From contig JBCBGF010000002.1 in NCBI GenBank assembly GCA_038526915.1, positions 310,001 to 374,000 on the forward strand: a DNA stretch of 64,000 nucleotides, in the 5' to 3' direction. The stretch is from JBCBGF01 sp038526915. Lineage in GTDB: Bacteria > Pseudomonadota > Alphaproteobacteria > Rhodobacterales > Rhodobacteraceae. The stretch's first letter is position 1; every line of letters starts with the position of its first letter. The notes under the pieces are model-generated. The model did not search any database. It was given only the letters and a program-made list of their open reading frames with translations, and had not been told where the DNA came from. Position numbers and translations under genes: made by a program. Below, in pieces: positions 44,079 to 52,205 of the stretch.

Positions 44079-45701
44079 TCACTGGGCCACCGCGCCATCC
44101 CGGATCAGTTTCCAGGTGATTGCATCCAACAGCGCCTCGAACGAGGCATCCACGATGTTGGCCGACACGCCCACGGTGGCCCACCTGCGGCCCGACGAAT
44201 CCTCACTATCGATCACCACCCGCGTCACCGCCTCGGTCCCGCCTTGCGTGATCCGAACCTTGAAGTCCACCAACCGCAGATCGTCGATATAGCTTTGGTA
44301 GGGCCCCAGATCCTTGGCCAGCGCCTTGGCCAGCGCGTTGACCGGGCCCCGGTCGCCGCCGCTTTCATCCATCGACTCGCTGACCGACAACATCTTGGCC
44401 GCACCGATCTTCACCACCACGACCGCCTCAGACAGGCTGACCATCGTGTTGTACTTATTCTTCCGGCGTTCGACCGTCACTTTGTACCGCTTGACCTCAA
44501 AGAACGTGGGCAATTGCCCCAACTCTTCCCGCGCGAGCAACTCAAAAGACGCCTGTGCGGTGTCGTAGCTATACCCCTCCGCCTCGCGCGCTTTGATCCG
44601 GTCGAGAATACGCGCCAGGGCCGGATCGCCCTTTTGGGCAGTCAGCCCCATCTCGGCCAACCGCCGCAGCAAGTTCGACTGACCAGCCTGGTTCGACATC
44701 GGCACGATCCGCGCATTGCCCACGGCCTCGGGTGCGATGTGTTCGTAGGTCGTGGGGTCTTTCAGGATCGCGCTCGCGTGCAACCCCGCCTTATGCGCAA
44801 AGGCCGAGGCCCCGACATAAGGCGCGCTGCGCAACGGCACGCGGTTCAGGATGTCGTCGAGCTGGCGCGACGCGCGGGTCAGCCCTTCCAACGCGTCATG
44901 GGTGACGCCAATCTCGTAGATGCTGGCATAGGGCTCTTTCAGCAGGAGCGTCGGGATCAAAGTCGTGAGGTTCGCATTCCCACAGCGTTCTCCTAACCCA
45001 TTGAGAGTCCCCTGAATTTGCCGGGCCCCGGCATCTACCGCGGCCAAAGAGGCGGCGACGGCATTGCCGGTGTCGTCGTGTGTGTGGATGCCGAGGTGGT
45101 CGCCGGGGATGCCCGAGGCGATGACCTGAGCCGTGATCTCGCCCACTTCTGCAGGCAGTGTGCCGCCGTTGGTATCGCAAAGCACGATCCAGCGCGCGCC
45201 GGCATCGTAGGCGGCGTGGAGGCAGGACAGCGCGTAATCGGGGTTGGCTTTGTAGCCGTCGAAGAAATGTTCGGCATCAAACAGCGCTTCACGACCCTGA
45301 GAGGTGAGATGCAGGACGGAGGCCGCGATGTTTTCTCGGTTCTCATCGAGCGAAACGCCGAGCGCGGTTTCCACATGGAAATCGTGAGTTTTCCCAACGA
45401 GACAAATGGCTTGCGTGCCGGCGTTCATGACGCCTGCGAGCACGTCATCGTTCTCGGCAGACCGGCCTGAGCGCTTGGTCATCCCAAAAGCAGTGAAGGT
45501 GGCGCTGGTTTTGGGGGCCTCGGCGAAGAAGGCATCATCGGTGGGGTTCGCGCCCGGCCAGCCGCCTTCGATATAGTCGACGCCGAGGCTGTCGAGCATG
45601 CCCGCGATTAGGTGTTTCTCAGGCGGTGAGAACTGGACGCCCTGGGTCTGTTGCCCGTCGCGAAGGGTGGTGTCGAAGAGGGTGAGGCGGGTCTTGGTCA
45701 T
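44079..45701 (-). CDS. cimA: (R)-citramalate synthase
   Basis: Condenses pyruvate and acetyl-CoA to citramalate, an isoleucine route that bypasses threonine. The 540 residues open with LTLFDTTLRDGQQTQGVQFS (the DTTLRDG signature). They contain GGWPGANPTDDAFFAEAP and GIHTHDDTGNAVAASLAAVD (metal ligands in HTHDD), and carry a C-terminal LeuA-dimer regulatory domain (from about residue 400, VKRYKVTVERR), where isoleucine feedback usually acts. The long form is typical of alphaproteobacteria. The leader has a direct repeat (GTACACAGG twice) and, further up, a large palindrome. Confidence 0.93.
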   Translation of the reverse strand: MTKTRLTLFDTTLRDGQQTQGVQFSPPEKHLIAGMLDSLGVDYIEGGWPGANPTDDAFFAEAPKTSATFTAFGMTKRSGRSAENDDVLAGVMNAGTQAICLVGKTHDFHVETALGVSLDENRENIAASVLHLTSQGREALFDAEHFFDGYKANPDYALSCLHAAYDAGARWIVLCDTNGGTLPAEVGEITAQVIASGIPGDHLGIHTHDDTGNAVAASLAAVDAGARQIQGTLNGLGERCGNANLTTLIPTLLLKEPYASIYEIGVTHDALEGLTRASRQLDDILNRVPLRSAPYVGASAFAHKAGLHASAILKDPTTYEHIAPEAVGNARIVPMSNQAGQSNLLRRLAEMGLTAQKGDPALARILDRIKAREAEGYSYDTAQASFELLAREELGQLPTFFEVKRYKVTVERRKNKYNTMVSLSEAVVVVKIGAAKMLSVSESMDESGGDRGPVNALAKALAKDLGPYQSYIDDLRLVDFKVRITQGGTEAVTRVVIDSEDSSGRRWATVGVSANIVDASFEALLDAITWKLIRDGAVAQ

Positions 45702-45838
45702 GGGGTTAACCAGCCGGATCTTGGGGCGCACACGGCGTACACAGGCCGTACACAGGGTTTACACCGCACGTTACGGTTTGGCGGGGTTAACGGTGCGCGC
45801 GTTGCGTTCCTGTCAGTGAGTGCGCGGGATGAGCTAGC

Positions 45839-45948
45839 TGACCCGCCCGGTGGGCACCACCGGGCAGCCCCCGACCGCCCCCCAGGGCGGGGGCTACGCC
45901 CCCACCCGCGGTCGGGGGCTGCCCTATGTGTTTTGGGGAGGCGGGTCA
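45839..45948. repeat. Large multi-stem palindrome directly after cysS
   Basis: Nested and adjacent perfect inverted repeats. The outer arms are TGACCCGCC (45839-45847) and GGCGGGTCA (45940-45948, including the cysS stop). A small hairpin is CCCGGTGG/CCACCGGG (45846-45864). The main stem is GGGCAGCCCCCGACCGC (45862-45878) with GCGGTCGGGGGCTGCCC (45908-45924), 17 bases, and inside it lies GGGGGC-TAC-GCCCCC (45889-45903). The smaller stems overlap at their ends, so not all can form together. No T run follows. It could act as a 3'-end mRNA structure or be a mobile repeat unit. Confidence 0.8.
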
Positions 45949-47382
45949 TTTGAGAGCTTCCAGCTTGGCAGGGTCAAATGCCCGAGATGCTTCAATTTCC
46001 GGGCCGTCCTTCGTCGAACGCAACTCGATACCCAACTCGTTCAGAGCCGTTTTCAGCCCATCAGAGTCTTCAAACTTTTTTTCATCTCTCATGGCCTGCC
46101 AGCGCCTGGCAATCTTTGCCAATGGTTCCAACGGTTGAGACACGTTTATGCTAGCTATGACGTTTACACCTTCGAGGCTAATACCGCTTGTTTTCGCCCA
46201 ATCCGGTACTTGTCCGTTCAACAAACCAAGGATCTCCAAACCGCCTCTCAGACCGGCAACATCACCTGAGTCACTTAATCGATGAAGCGCAGCGAGCCCC
46301 CCCGGTGAATTCAAATCGTCCTTTAGCAACTCGAGAAATGTGTTCGGTACGTTCGATTGGACTAGAGATGCTTCAAGTTGCGAGAACCACTTCCGCAGCG
46401 TCGCCTCAGCCTCCTCCCGCTTCTTCTCGGTCCAATCCATCGGCTTGCGGTAATGCGTCGACAGCATCACGAAGCGGATCACCTCACCCGGCACCCCCTG
46501 CTCCAATAAATCATGCACGGTGAAGAAGTTGCCCAGCGACTTTGACATCTTCTTGCCCTCGACCTGGAGCATCTCGTTATGCATCCAGACCCGCGCGAAT
46601 TCGCCCTCGGGGTGGGCGCAGCAGGATTGCGCGATCTCATTCTCGTGGTGCGGGAATTGCAGGTCGATGCCGCCGCCATGGATGTCAAAGCTTTCGCCCA
46701 GCAGTTCATGGGCCATCGCCGAGCACTCGATATGCCAGCCCGGGCGCCCCCGGCCCCAGGGACTGTCCCATCCCGGCAGATCGTCATCCGAAGGCTTCCA
46801 AAGCACGAAATCCATCGGGTTCTTCTTGTAGGGCGCGACCTCGACCCGGGCGCCTGCGATCATATCCTCGACCGAGCGGCCCGAGAGCTTGCCATAGCCC
46901 TCTTTCCAACTGTCCACCGCGAAGAGCACATGGCCCTCGGCGTCATAAGCATGCCCCTTTCCGATCAACCCCTCGATCATCGCCACCATCTGCGGGATAT
47001 ACTCCGTCGCGCGCGGCTCATGCGTGGGCCTGAGCGCCCCCAGCGCATCCATATCCTCGTGATACCAACGGATCGTCTCGTTCGAACGCGCGTGTATCAG
47101 CTCTTCCATCGTGCCCTCTGCCCCCGCCGCTTTGCGCTTTTGCGCGGTCTCGTTGATGCGGTCATCGACATCGGTGAAGTTGCGCACATAGGTGACGTTG
47201 GTCTCACCGTAGTGATGCCGCAGCAGACGATAGAGCACATCGAACACCAGCACGGGCCGCGCGTTGCCCAGATGCGCGCGGTCATAGACCGTGGGCCCGC
47301 AGACATACATCCGCACATTTGCTGGATCGAGAGGCGCAAAGTCCTCCTTCTGGCGGGTCTTGGTGTTGTAGAGGCGGATCAT
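45946..47382 (-). CDS. cysS: Cysteinyl-tRNA synthetase
   Basis: Class I synthetase of 478 residues that charges tRNA(Cys). The HIGH-type motif lies in YVCGPTVYDRAHLGNARP, zinc-type residues in HIECSAMAHELLG and NEIAQSCCAHPEGEF, and KMSKS in KKMSKSLGNFF. The ATG at 47382 is chosen (RLYNTKTRQKEDF); seven more residues are possible. The base composition is odd: a 120-base count in the 3' part (46021-46140) gives about 49% GC, while the catalytic part is far richer. The shift falls near 46390, suggesting a mosaic gene. Reading is intact. Confidence 0.95.
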   Translation of the reverse strand: MIRLYNTKTRQKEDFAPLDPANVRMYVCGPTVYDRAHLGNARPVLVFDVLYRLLRHHYGETNVTYVRNFTDVDDRINETAQKRKAAGAEGTMEELIHARSNETIRWYHEDMDALGALRPTHEPRATEYIPQMVAMIEGLIGKGHAYDAEGHVLFAVDSWKEGYGKLSGRSVEDMIAGARVEVAPYKKNPMDFVLWKPSDDDLPGWDSPWGRGRPGWHIECSAMAHELLGESFDIHGGGIDLQFPHHENEIAQSCCAHPEGEFARVWMHNEMLQVEGKKMSKSLGNFFTVHDLLEQGVPGEVIRFVMLSTHYRKPMDWTEKKREEAEATLRKWFSQLEASLVQSNVPNTFLELLKDDLNSPGGLAALHRLSDSGDVAGLRGGLEILGLLNGQVPDWAKTSGISLEGVNVIASINVSQPLEPLAKIARRWQAMRDEKKFEDSDGLKTALNELGIELRSTKDGPEIEASRAFDPAKLEALK

Positions 47383-47590
47383 ATCGAGGTGCGTCCTTCG
47401 CAAAAGGCAATGCGCCTGCGGGCTTTAGCAACTTCGACTGTCAGAGAAAAGTGAACCGGCCCGCGTGACGTATGTCAGCAGGGAATGCAGCAAATGAGGG
47501 GTGCGGCACGGTTCATGGGCAGTGGCCTACAGGCTTTTGCGCGCTCTGCCAAGACCTATGCGGGGGACAATCCCGCCCTATCTCACCCCC

Positions 47591-48913
47591 ATGACCGAAC
47601 GCCCCACGCTCAGCCGCCCCGTCGCCGTCCCGCAAACCCGCCTCTCGCGGCTCGCGCGACTGGGCACGATGGCCTCGGGCGTCGCGGGTGGCATGGCGGC
47701 CGAGGGCGTACGGCAGCTTGGCCGGGGGAAACGGCCCGAGCTGCGCGATCTGTTGCTGACACCCGGCAATATCGGGCGGATCACTGACCAGCTGGCCCGC
47801 ATGCGCGGGGCGGCGATGAAGGTGGGGCAACTGGTGTCGATGGACACGGGCGATATGCTGCCCCCCGAACTGGCGCAGATCATGGCGCGGCTGCGGGCCG
47901 AGGCCGATCATATGCCGCCAAAACAGCTGCGGGCCGTGTTGAACGAGGCTTGGGGGCCCGATTGGCTCAAGCGGTTCAAACGGTTCGATGTCCGGCCCAT
48001 CGCAGCGGCCTCCATCGGGCAAGTGCACCGGGCCGAGACGCGGGATGGGCGGGATCTGGCACTGAAGATCCAGTATCCGGGCGTCCGGCGCAGCATCGAC
48101 AGCGATGTCACCAATGTCGGCGCGCTGGTGAAAATGTCAGGCCTCTTGCCCCCCGGTCTGGATATGGCGCCGCTTCTGGACGAGGCGCGCAAGCAGTTGC
48201 ATGAAGAAACCGACTATGTGCGCGAAGGGGCGCAGTTGCGGCGGTTCGGGGCGCTTTTGGCCGGCCTTCCCGACGTCAAGCTGCCCGAACTGGCGGAGGA
48301 CTTTACCACCGATACCGTGCTGGCGATGACCTACGTTGCCGGTCGCCCGATTGAAGAAATGGCCAACGCGCCGCAAGCCCTGCGCGACAAAATCGCGGCG
48401 CAATTGATCGACCAGACCCTGCGCGAGCTGTTTGAGTTCGGTGTGATGCAGACCGACCCGAACTTCGCAAACTTCCTCTATGACGCGGAGTTGGAGACGC
48501 TGGTCCTGCTCGACTTTGGCGCAGCGCGAGAGATCGCACCCGCCGTGGCCGGACAGTTTGCCGGGGTCATGCGGGCGGGGATGTCAGGGGACCGGCCGGG
48601 ATTGGAGGGCGCGGCGGAAGAGATTGGGTTCTTCGCGAAGGGCAGCGCAGCCCATCACCGCGCGGCGGTGCTTGAGATGATGTGGGCCGTCTTTGAGGCG
48701 GTGACATCCGTGCGGCGGTACGATTTTGGCGATCCGGCCCTGCAAGAGCGACTGCGCGTGGCGGGCATGAAGCTAGGCGAGGATCGCAGTTTCGCACATG
48801 TGCCGCCGATGGATGTGCTCTTTGTGCAGCGAAAGTTTGCAGGTGTCTTCCTACTGGCGGCGCAGCTGGGCGCGCGTGTGGATGTTCGGGGGATCGTCAA
48901 CCAATACCTTTGA
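47591..48913 (+). CDS. ABC1/UbiB-family atypical kinase
   Basis: A 440-residue ADCK/UbiB-like protein; this family supports ubiquinone synthesis or lipid homeostasis. Signatures in order: the KxGQ motif in MRGAAMKVGQLVSMDTGD, the alanine-rich loop AAASIGQVHRA, the ATP Lys in LALKIQYPGV, the catalytic-type QTDPNFANFLY (Asn-containing) and LVLLDFGAAREI (DFG). It lacks the C-terminal membrane pair of UbiB, so it is closer to the short ABC1 group. It starts at the ATG at 47591. It is divergent from cysS, and the 208 bases between them hold no recognised element. Confidence 0.88.
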   Translation: MTERPTLSRPVAVPQTRLSRLARLGTMASGVAGGMAAEGVRQLGRGKRPELRDLLLTPGNIGRITDQLARMRGAAMKVGQLVSMDTGDMLPPELAQIMARLRAEADHMPPKQLRAVLNEAWGPDWLKRFKRFDVRPIAAASIGQVHRAETRDGRDLALKIQYPGVRRSIDSDVTNVGALVKMSGLLPPGLDMAPLLDEARKQLHEETDYVREGAQLRRFGALLAGLPDVKLPELAEDFTTDTVLAMTYVAGRPIEEMANAPQALRDKIAAQLIDQTLRELFEFGVMQTDPNFANFLYDAELETLVLLDFGAAREIAPAVAGQFAGVMRAGMSGDRPGLEGAAEEIGFFAKGSAAHHRAAVLEMMWAVFEAVTSVRRYDFGDPALQERLRVAGMKLGEDRSFAHVPPMDVLFVQRKFAGVFLLAAQLGARVDVRGIVNQYL

Positions 48914-48976
48914 CAAGGGATGTCGCCGCGTCGCTTGGCCCTTGCCTGTCGATCCCCCCTGCCCCATCCTCAAACC

Positions 48977-49342
48977 ATGACCCGAGACGACGTGAACCAC
49001 TATTGCACAACCCTCCCGGGGGCGGCGTTGAGCGATCCTTGGGGTGGTGGCCATGATGCGTGGAAGGTGGGCGGCAAGATGTTTGCCTGCATCGGGATGA
49101 TGAATGTGGGCGTGTCGGTCAAGACGCCAGATATTGAGACTGCGCAACTGCTGATCGAAATGGGCCGTGCCGAGCGGGCGCCGTATTTCCACAAAAGCTG
49201 GGTCCTGGTGCCGTGGGGCTCGGTTGAACCGGCCGAGGTGCGTCAGCGCCTGCATACTTCCTACAACATCGTACGTGCTGGGCTGACCAAGAAGGTCCAG
49301 GCGACGCTGGCCCCGGTGCCACCGGCCCCGGCGGGTGTCTGA
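48977..49342 (+). CDS. MmcQ/YjbR family protein
   Basis: A 121-residue protein of the YjbR (CyaY-like fold) family. It has PGAALSDPWGGGHDAWKVGGKMFACIG in segments (DPWGGGHDAWKVGGKMFA) and YFHKSWVLVPWGS, then AEVRQRLHTSYNIVRAGL. These proteins are called DNA-binding by annotation, but their role is not established. It starts 63 bases after the ABC1 gene and lies before the aminotransferase gene on the same strand. Confidence 0.85.
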   Translation: MTRDDVNHYCTTLPGAALSDPWGGGHDAWKVGGKMFACIGMMNVGVSVKTPDIETAQLLIEMGRAERAPYFHKSWVLVPWGSVEPAEVRQRLHTSYNIVRAGLTKKVQATLAPVPPAPAGV

Positions 49343-49359
49343 CAGGGCCTGCCCGAGAC

Positions 49360-50544
49360 GTGACAAAGATCACCCTTTCGCGCCGTTTGGCGGGCCTGAA
49401 CGCCGGCGGGACCGATGGATGGGAGGTGCATGCGCGCGCGACCCAGATGGCGCGTGCGGGCAGGCAAGTCACGTTTCTGACGGTTGGCGAACATGACAGT
49501 CCGCCGCCTGACCGCATCCTCGACGCGATGGACCATGCCGCCCGGCAGGGCCACACGCGCTATACCCCGATGTTGGGGCAGCCAGAGTTGCGGGCGGCTG
49601 TTGCCACCCACGTGGCCGACAAAACCGGCGTTCCCACCGGGCCAGAGAACGTTCTGATCGTTCCGGGCGCACAGGCGGGGCTTTTCACCGCGCATCTGGC
49701 GCTTGCCGATCCCGGGGATACCGGGCTGATCGTCGATCCCTACTATGCGACCTACCCCGGAACGCTGCGGGCCGCAGGATTGATACCGCGCATTGTCGAG
49801 ACCACGGCCGCTTCAGATTTCATGCCCACTCGGGCGAACCTTGAGGCACGGGCTGCAGGCGCACGCACGCTATTGATCAATACACCGAACAATCCCACCG
49901 GGGCGGTTTATGATGCCAAGACACTGGACGGCATCGCCGAGGTCGTGTGTGACCATGACCTCGCGCTTATCTCGGATGAGGTCTATGCCGCTCAGGTTTG
50001 GGACGGGGCGCATCTGAGCCCGCGCGCGATACCTGGGCTGGCTGAGCGGACGCTGGTGGTCGGGTCACTGTCCAAAAGCCACGCGATGACGGGGTTTCGC
50101 GCCGGTTGGGTGGTGGGGCCAGAGCCCGTGATCACTGCCATGGCGGATATCATGATCAACATGACGTACGGCATCGCAGGGTTCGTTCAGCAAGCAGCCC
50201 TCCATGCCCTGGCGCAAGGCGCCGCGATGGAGACGGCTATCGCCGCGCCGTTCCAGCGCCGCCGTGCGCTGGCGCTGGAGATCCTGTCACGACAACAGGT
50301 GATCCGCGTCGTGCAGCCGCGCGGGGCGATGTATGTGATGCTGGATATCCGGGCGACCGGTCTGACGGGCGTGGCATTCGCAGAAGCACTCCTTGAGGCC
50401 GAAGCGATTGCCGTGATGCCAGGCGAAAGCTTTGGCCGGGCGGCGGCAGGGCATGTCAGGGTCGCGCTGTCGGTGGATGACGCAACCTTTGCCGACGCGC
50501 TCACCCGGTTGATCGCCTTTGCTGAGACCTGCGCGCTGCCATGA
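49360..50544 (+). CDS. Class I/II PLP-dependent aminotransferase
   Basis: A 394-residue fold-type I aminotransferase. It has the PLP Lys in VVGSLSKSHAMTGFRAGW, the Asn in LLINTPNNPTGAVYDAKTL, the Asp/Tyr strand in LALISDEVYAAQVW and the C-terminal carboxylate-binding Arg in GHVRVALSVDD. The start is a GTG at 49360, 17 bases after the YjbR stop; the family start ITLSRRLAGL follows. Substrate choice (aspartate, aromatic or alanine-type) cannot be fixed from sequence. Confidence 0.88.
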   Translation: MTKITLSRRLAGLNAGGTDGWEVHARATQMARAGRQVTFLTVGEHDSPPPDRILDAMDHAARQGHTRYTPMLGQPELRAAVATHVADKTGVPTGPENVLIVPGAQAGLFTAHLALADPGDTGLIVDPYYATYPGTLRAAGLIPRIVETTAASDFMPTRANLEARAAGARTLLINTPNNPTGAVYDAKTLDGIAEVVCDHDLALISDEVYAAQVWDGAHLSPRAIPGLAERTLVVGSLSKSHAMTGFRAGWVVGPEPVITAMADIMINMTYGIAGFVQQAALHALAQGAAMETAIAAPFQRRRALALEILSRQQVIRVVQPRGAMYVMLDIRATGLTGVAFAEALLEAEAIAVMPGESFGRAAAGHVRVALSVDDATFADALTRLIAFAETCALP

Positions 50545-50622
50545 ACAGAGTTCGGACCGCGCCCGCACCGGGTGGGATGAGGCAGCGGGCGCGATCCTGG
50601 GCCAAGGGCCCCCGACACGCGG

Positions 50623-51141
50623 TTAGAAGCGGAAAGAGGCGCGTGCGGTAAACGTTGTGGCTTCGATATCGATGCCGGTGTTTTCGAAATCGTCGAAATC
50701 GTGGATCAGAAGTTCGCCACCAAGAACCCAGCCCGTGCCCGTGTCGAACCCGACGCCTGCGCCGAGAAAGGTGCCGTTATCCGTCCCAAGGCTCGCGTCG
50801 GCCCGGGCGAGGCCTGCGGTGCCGTAGATCAGCGCATCGCCCACGTTGCGTCCGGCGCGCAGTTTAAACCGGGTGACCGAGTCGATGGTTTCGGCACCGC
50901 CGCCAAGCTCAATATCGCCGAAATCCACATCCAGTTCGCCCCCGACCACGGCAAGCCCGAGGTCGAGATCATAGCCCACATGCAGGCCATAGATCAGGTC
51001 ATCGCCATCAATCGAGGCGGCACCAGACGTATCGGTTGAAAGCTGACCCAGTTGCAGGCCGCCATAGACCGCGCCCTTTTCTTGCGCCACGGCGGGGGTC
51101 GCGGCTGTCAGCGCGAGGACAAATAAACCTGGTTTCCACAT
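50623..51141 (-). CDS. Outer-membrane beta-barrel protein
   Basis: A 172-residue protein with a signal peptide (WKPGLFVLALTAATPAVAQ). It is followed by strands rich in alternating hydrophobic residues: GAVYGGLQLGQLS, DLIYGLHVGYDLDLGLAVVG, GWVLGGELLIHDF. It ends in TTFTARASFRF, with the terminal Phe needed for outer-membrane insertion. It is an eight-stranded OmpA/Omp25-like barrel by pattern. The 200-base gap to the divergent SDR gene holds the promoters; nothing else was recognised. Confidence 0.85.
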   Translation of the reverse strand: MWKPGLFVLALTAATPAVAQEKGAVYGGLQLGQLSTDTSGAASIDGDDLIYGLHVGYDLDLGLAVVGGELDVDFGDIELGGGAETIDSVTRFKLRAGRNVGDALIYGTAGLARADASLGTDNGTFLGAGVGFDTGTGWVLGGELLIHDFDDFENTGIDIEATTFTARASFRF

Positions 51142-51342
51142 CTCAAGACCGTCCGATTCGCTGTTTCGGGTCGTTTCACCCCCCAGTGCCACTAGATATA
51201 GTATGCGCCAACCCGCTTGCGAGACCAATCAAAAGATGGGCAGACTATTGCGAGAATGGCGTTTTTCGCCCAGCCGGGCTTTGCCGTCACGAAACTGTGA
51301 TGGATTAATCCGGCCGCAGCGCGCTCCAGATCGGGATCCACC

Positions 51343-52098
51343 ATGAAGCTTGATGAGACATGCGCGATTGTGACCGGGGGCGCCTCGGGCCTTGGCGCGG
51401 CGGTGGCGCAGCATTTGCGCGGGGCCGGCGCATCGGTGATGATCTTTGACCGCGATGCGACCCTTGGGGCCGAAAGTGCGGCCAGGATCGACGCGGGCTT
51501 CGTCCCCGTGGACGTGACGGCAGAGCCATCGGTGATCGGCGGGATCGCGGCGGCCAAGGCCTCGATGGGCCGGATCACCGCGCTGATCAACTGCGCGGGC
51601 ATTGCTACCGGCGAAAAGACTGTCGGCCGGGACGGACCGCATGCGCTCGGCAGCTTTAAGCGCACGATCGACGTCAATCTGGTGGGCAGTTTCAACTGTC
51701 TGCGCTTGGCGGCGGCGGAGATGGCGGCGAACACCCCCAATGACGATGGCGAGCGTGGGGTGATCATCAACACCGCCTCAATCGCGGCTTACGACGGGCA
51801 GAAGGGTCAGACAGCCTATGCGGCGTCCAAGGCGGGAGTGGCGGGGCTGTCTTTGCCTGCGGCGCGCGACATGGCCACGCTGGGGATCCGGGTGAATGCC
51901 ATAGCGCCGGGGCTTTTTCTGACACCGATGTTGGAGGGGTTGGGGCCGGAAGTGATCGAGGGGTTGTCGGCGGATGTGCAATTCCCCAAGCGGCTGGGCC
52001 GACCGGAAGAATTTGCCCGCCTCGCCGCGCATATCATTGAAAACGCTTACCTTAACGGCACCACGATCCGCCTCGACGGCGGGCTACGGATGCCCTGA
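51343..52098 (+). CDS. Short-chain dehydrogenase (3-hydroxyacyl-CoA dehydrogenase type II-like)
   Basis: A 251-residue SDR. It has the cofactor loop AIVTGGASGLGAAVAQHL, then NCAGIATG, a catalytic Ser in INTASIAAYDGQKGQTAYA and the YAASKAG catalytic pair. The closing GRPEEFARLAAHIIENAYLNG matches the HSD10-type 3-hydroxyacyl-CoA dehydrogenases of fatty acid or isoleucine breakdown. A copy of the 107-base repeat begins on the base after the TGA stop. Confidence 0.9.
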   Translation: MKLDETCAIVTGGASGLGAAVAQHLRGAGASVMIFDRDATLGAESAARIDAGFVPVDVTAEPSVIGGIAAAKASMGRITALINCAGIATGEKTVGRDGPHALGSFKRTIDVNLVGSFNCLRLAAAEMAANTPNDDGERGVIINTASIAAYDGQKGQTAYAASKAGVAGLSLPAARDMATLGIRVNAIAPGLFLTPMLEGLGPEVIEGLSADVQFPKRLGRPEEFARLAAHIIENAYLNGTTIRLDGGLRMP

Positions 52099-52205
52099 TC
52101 TTTGGTCGGGAAATATCCCGGGGAGCGTGAGGGGCTGACGAGCGCCCGGAAATCGATCCAGTCGATCGATTTCAGAGAGGAAGGGTCGGAGACCGCCCCT
52201 CGCTT
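52099..52205 (+). repeat. Left copy of a 107-base inverted repeat bracketing uup
   Basis: This 107-base stretch matches the reverse complement of 54049-54155 with eight mismatches by hand alignment (99/107). It begins immediately after the SDR stop and ends inside the uup stop codon, so it fills the gap completely. It contains an internal perfect hairpin, GAAATCGATC-cagtc-GATCGATTTC. The start TCTTTGGTCGGGAAATATCC also appears, shortened, at 62182-62228. Confidence 0.9.

Noticed and set aside
46579..47454. 291-residue plus-strand open frame over cysS
   Set aside because: Shadow of the GC-rich part of cysS.
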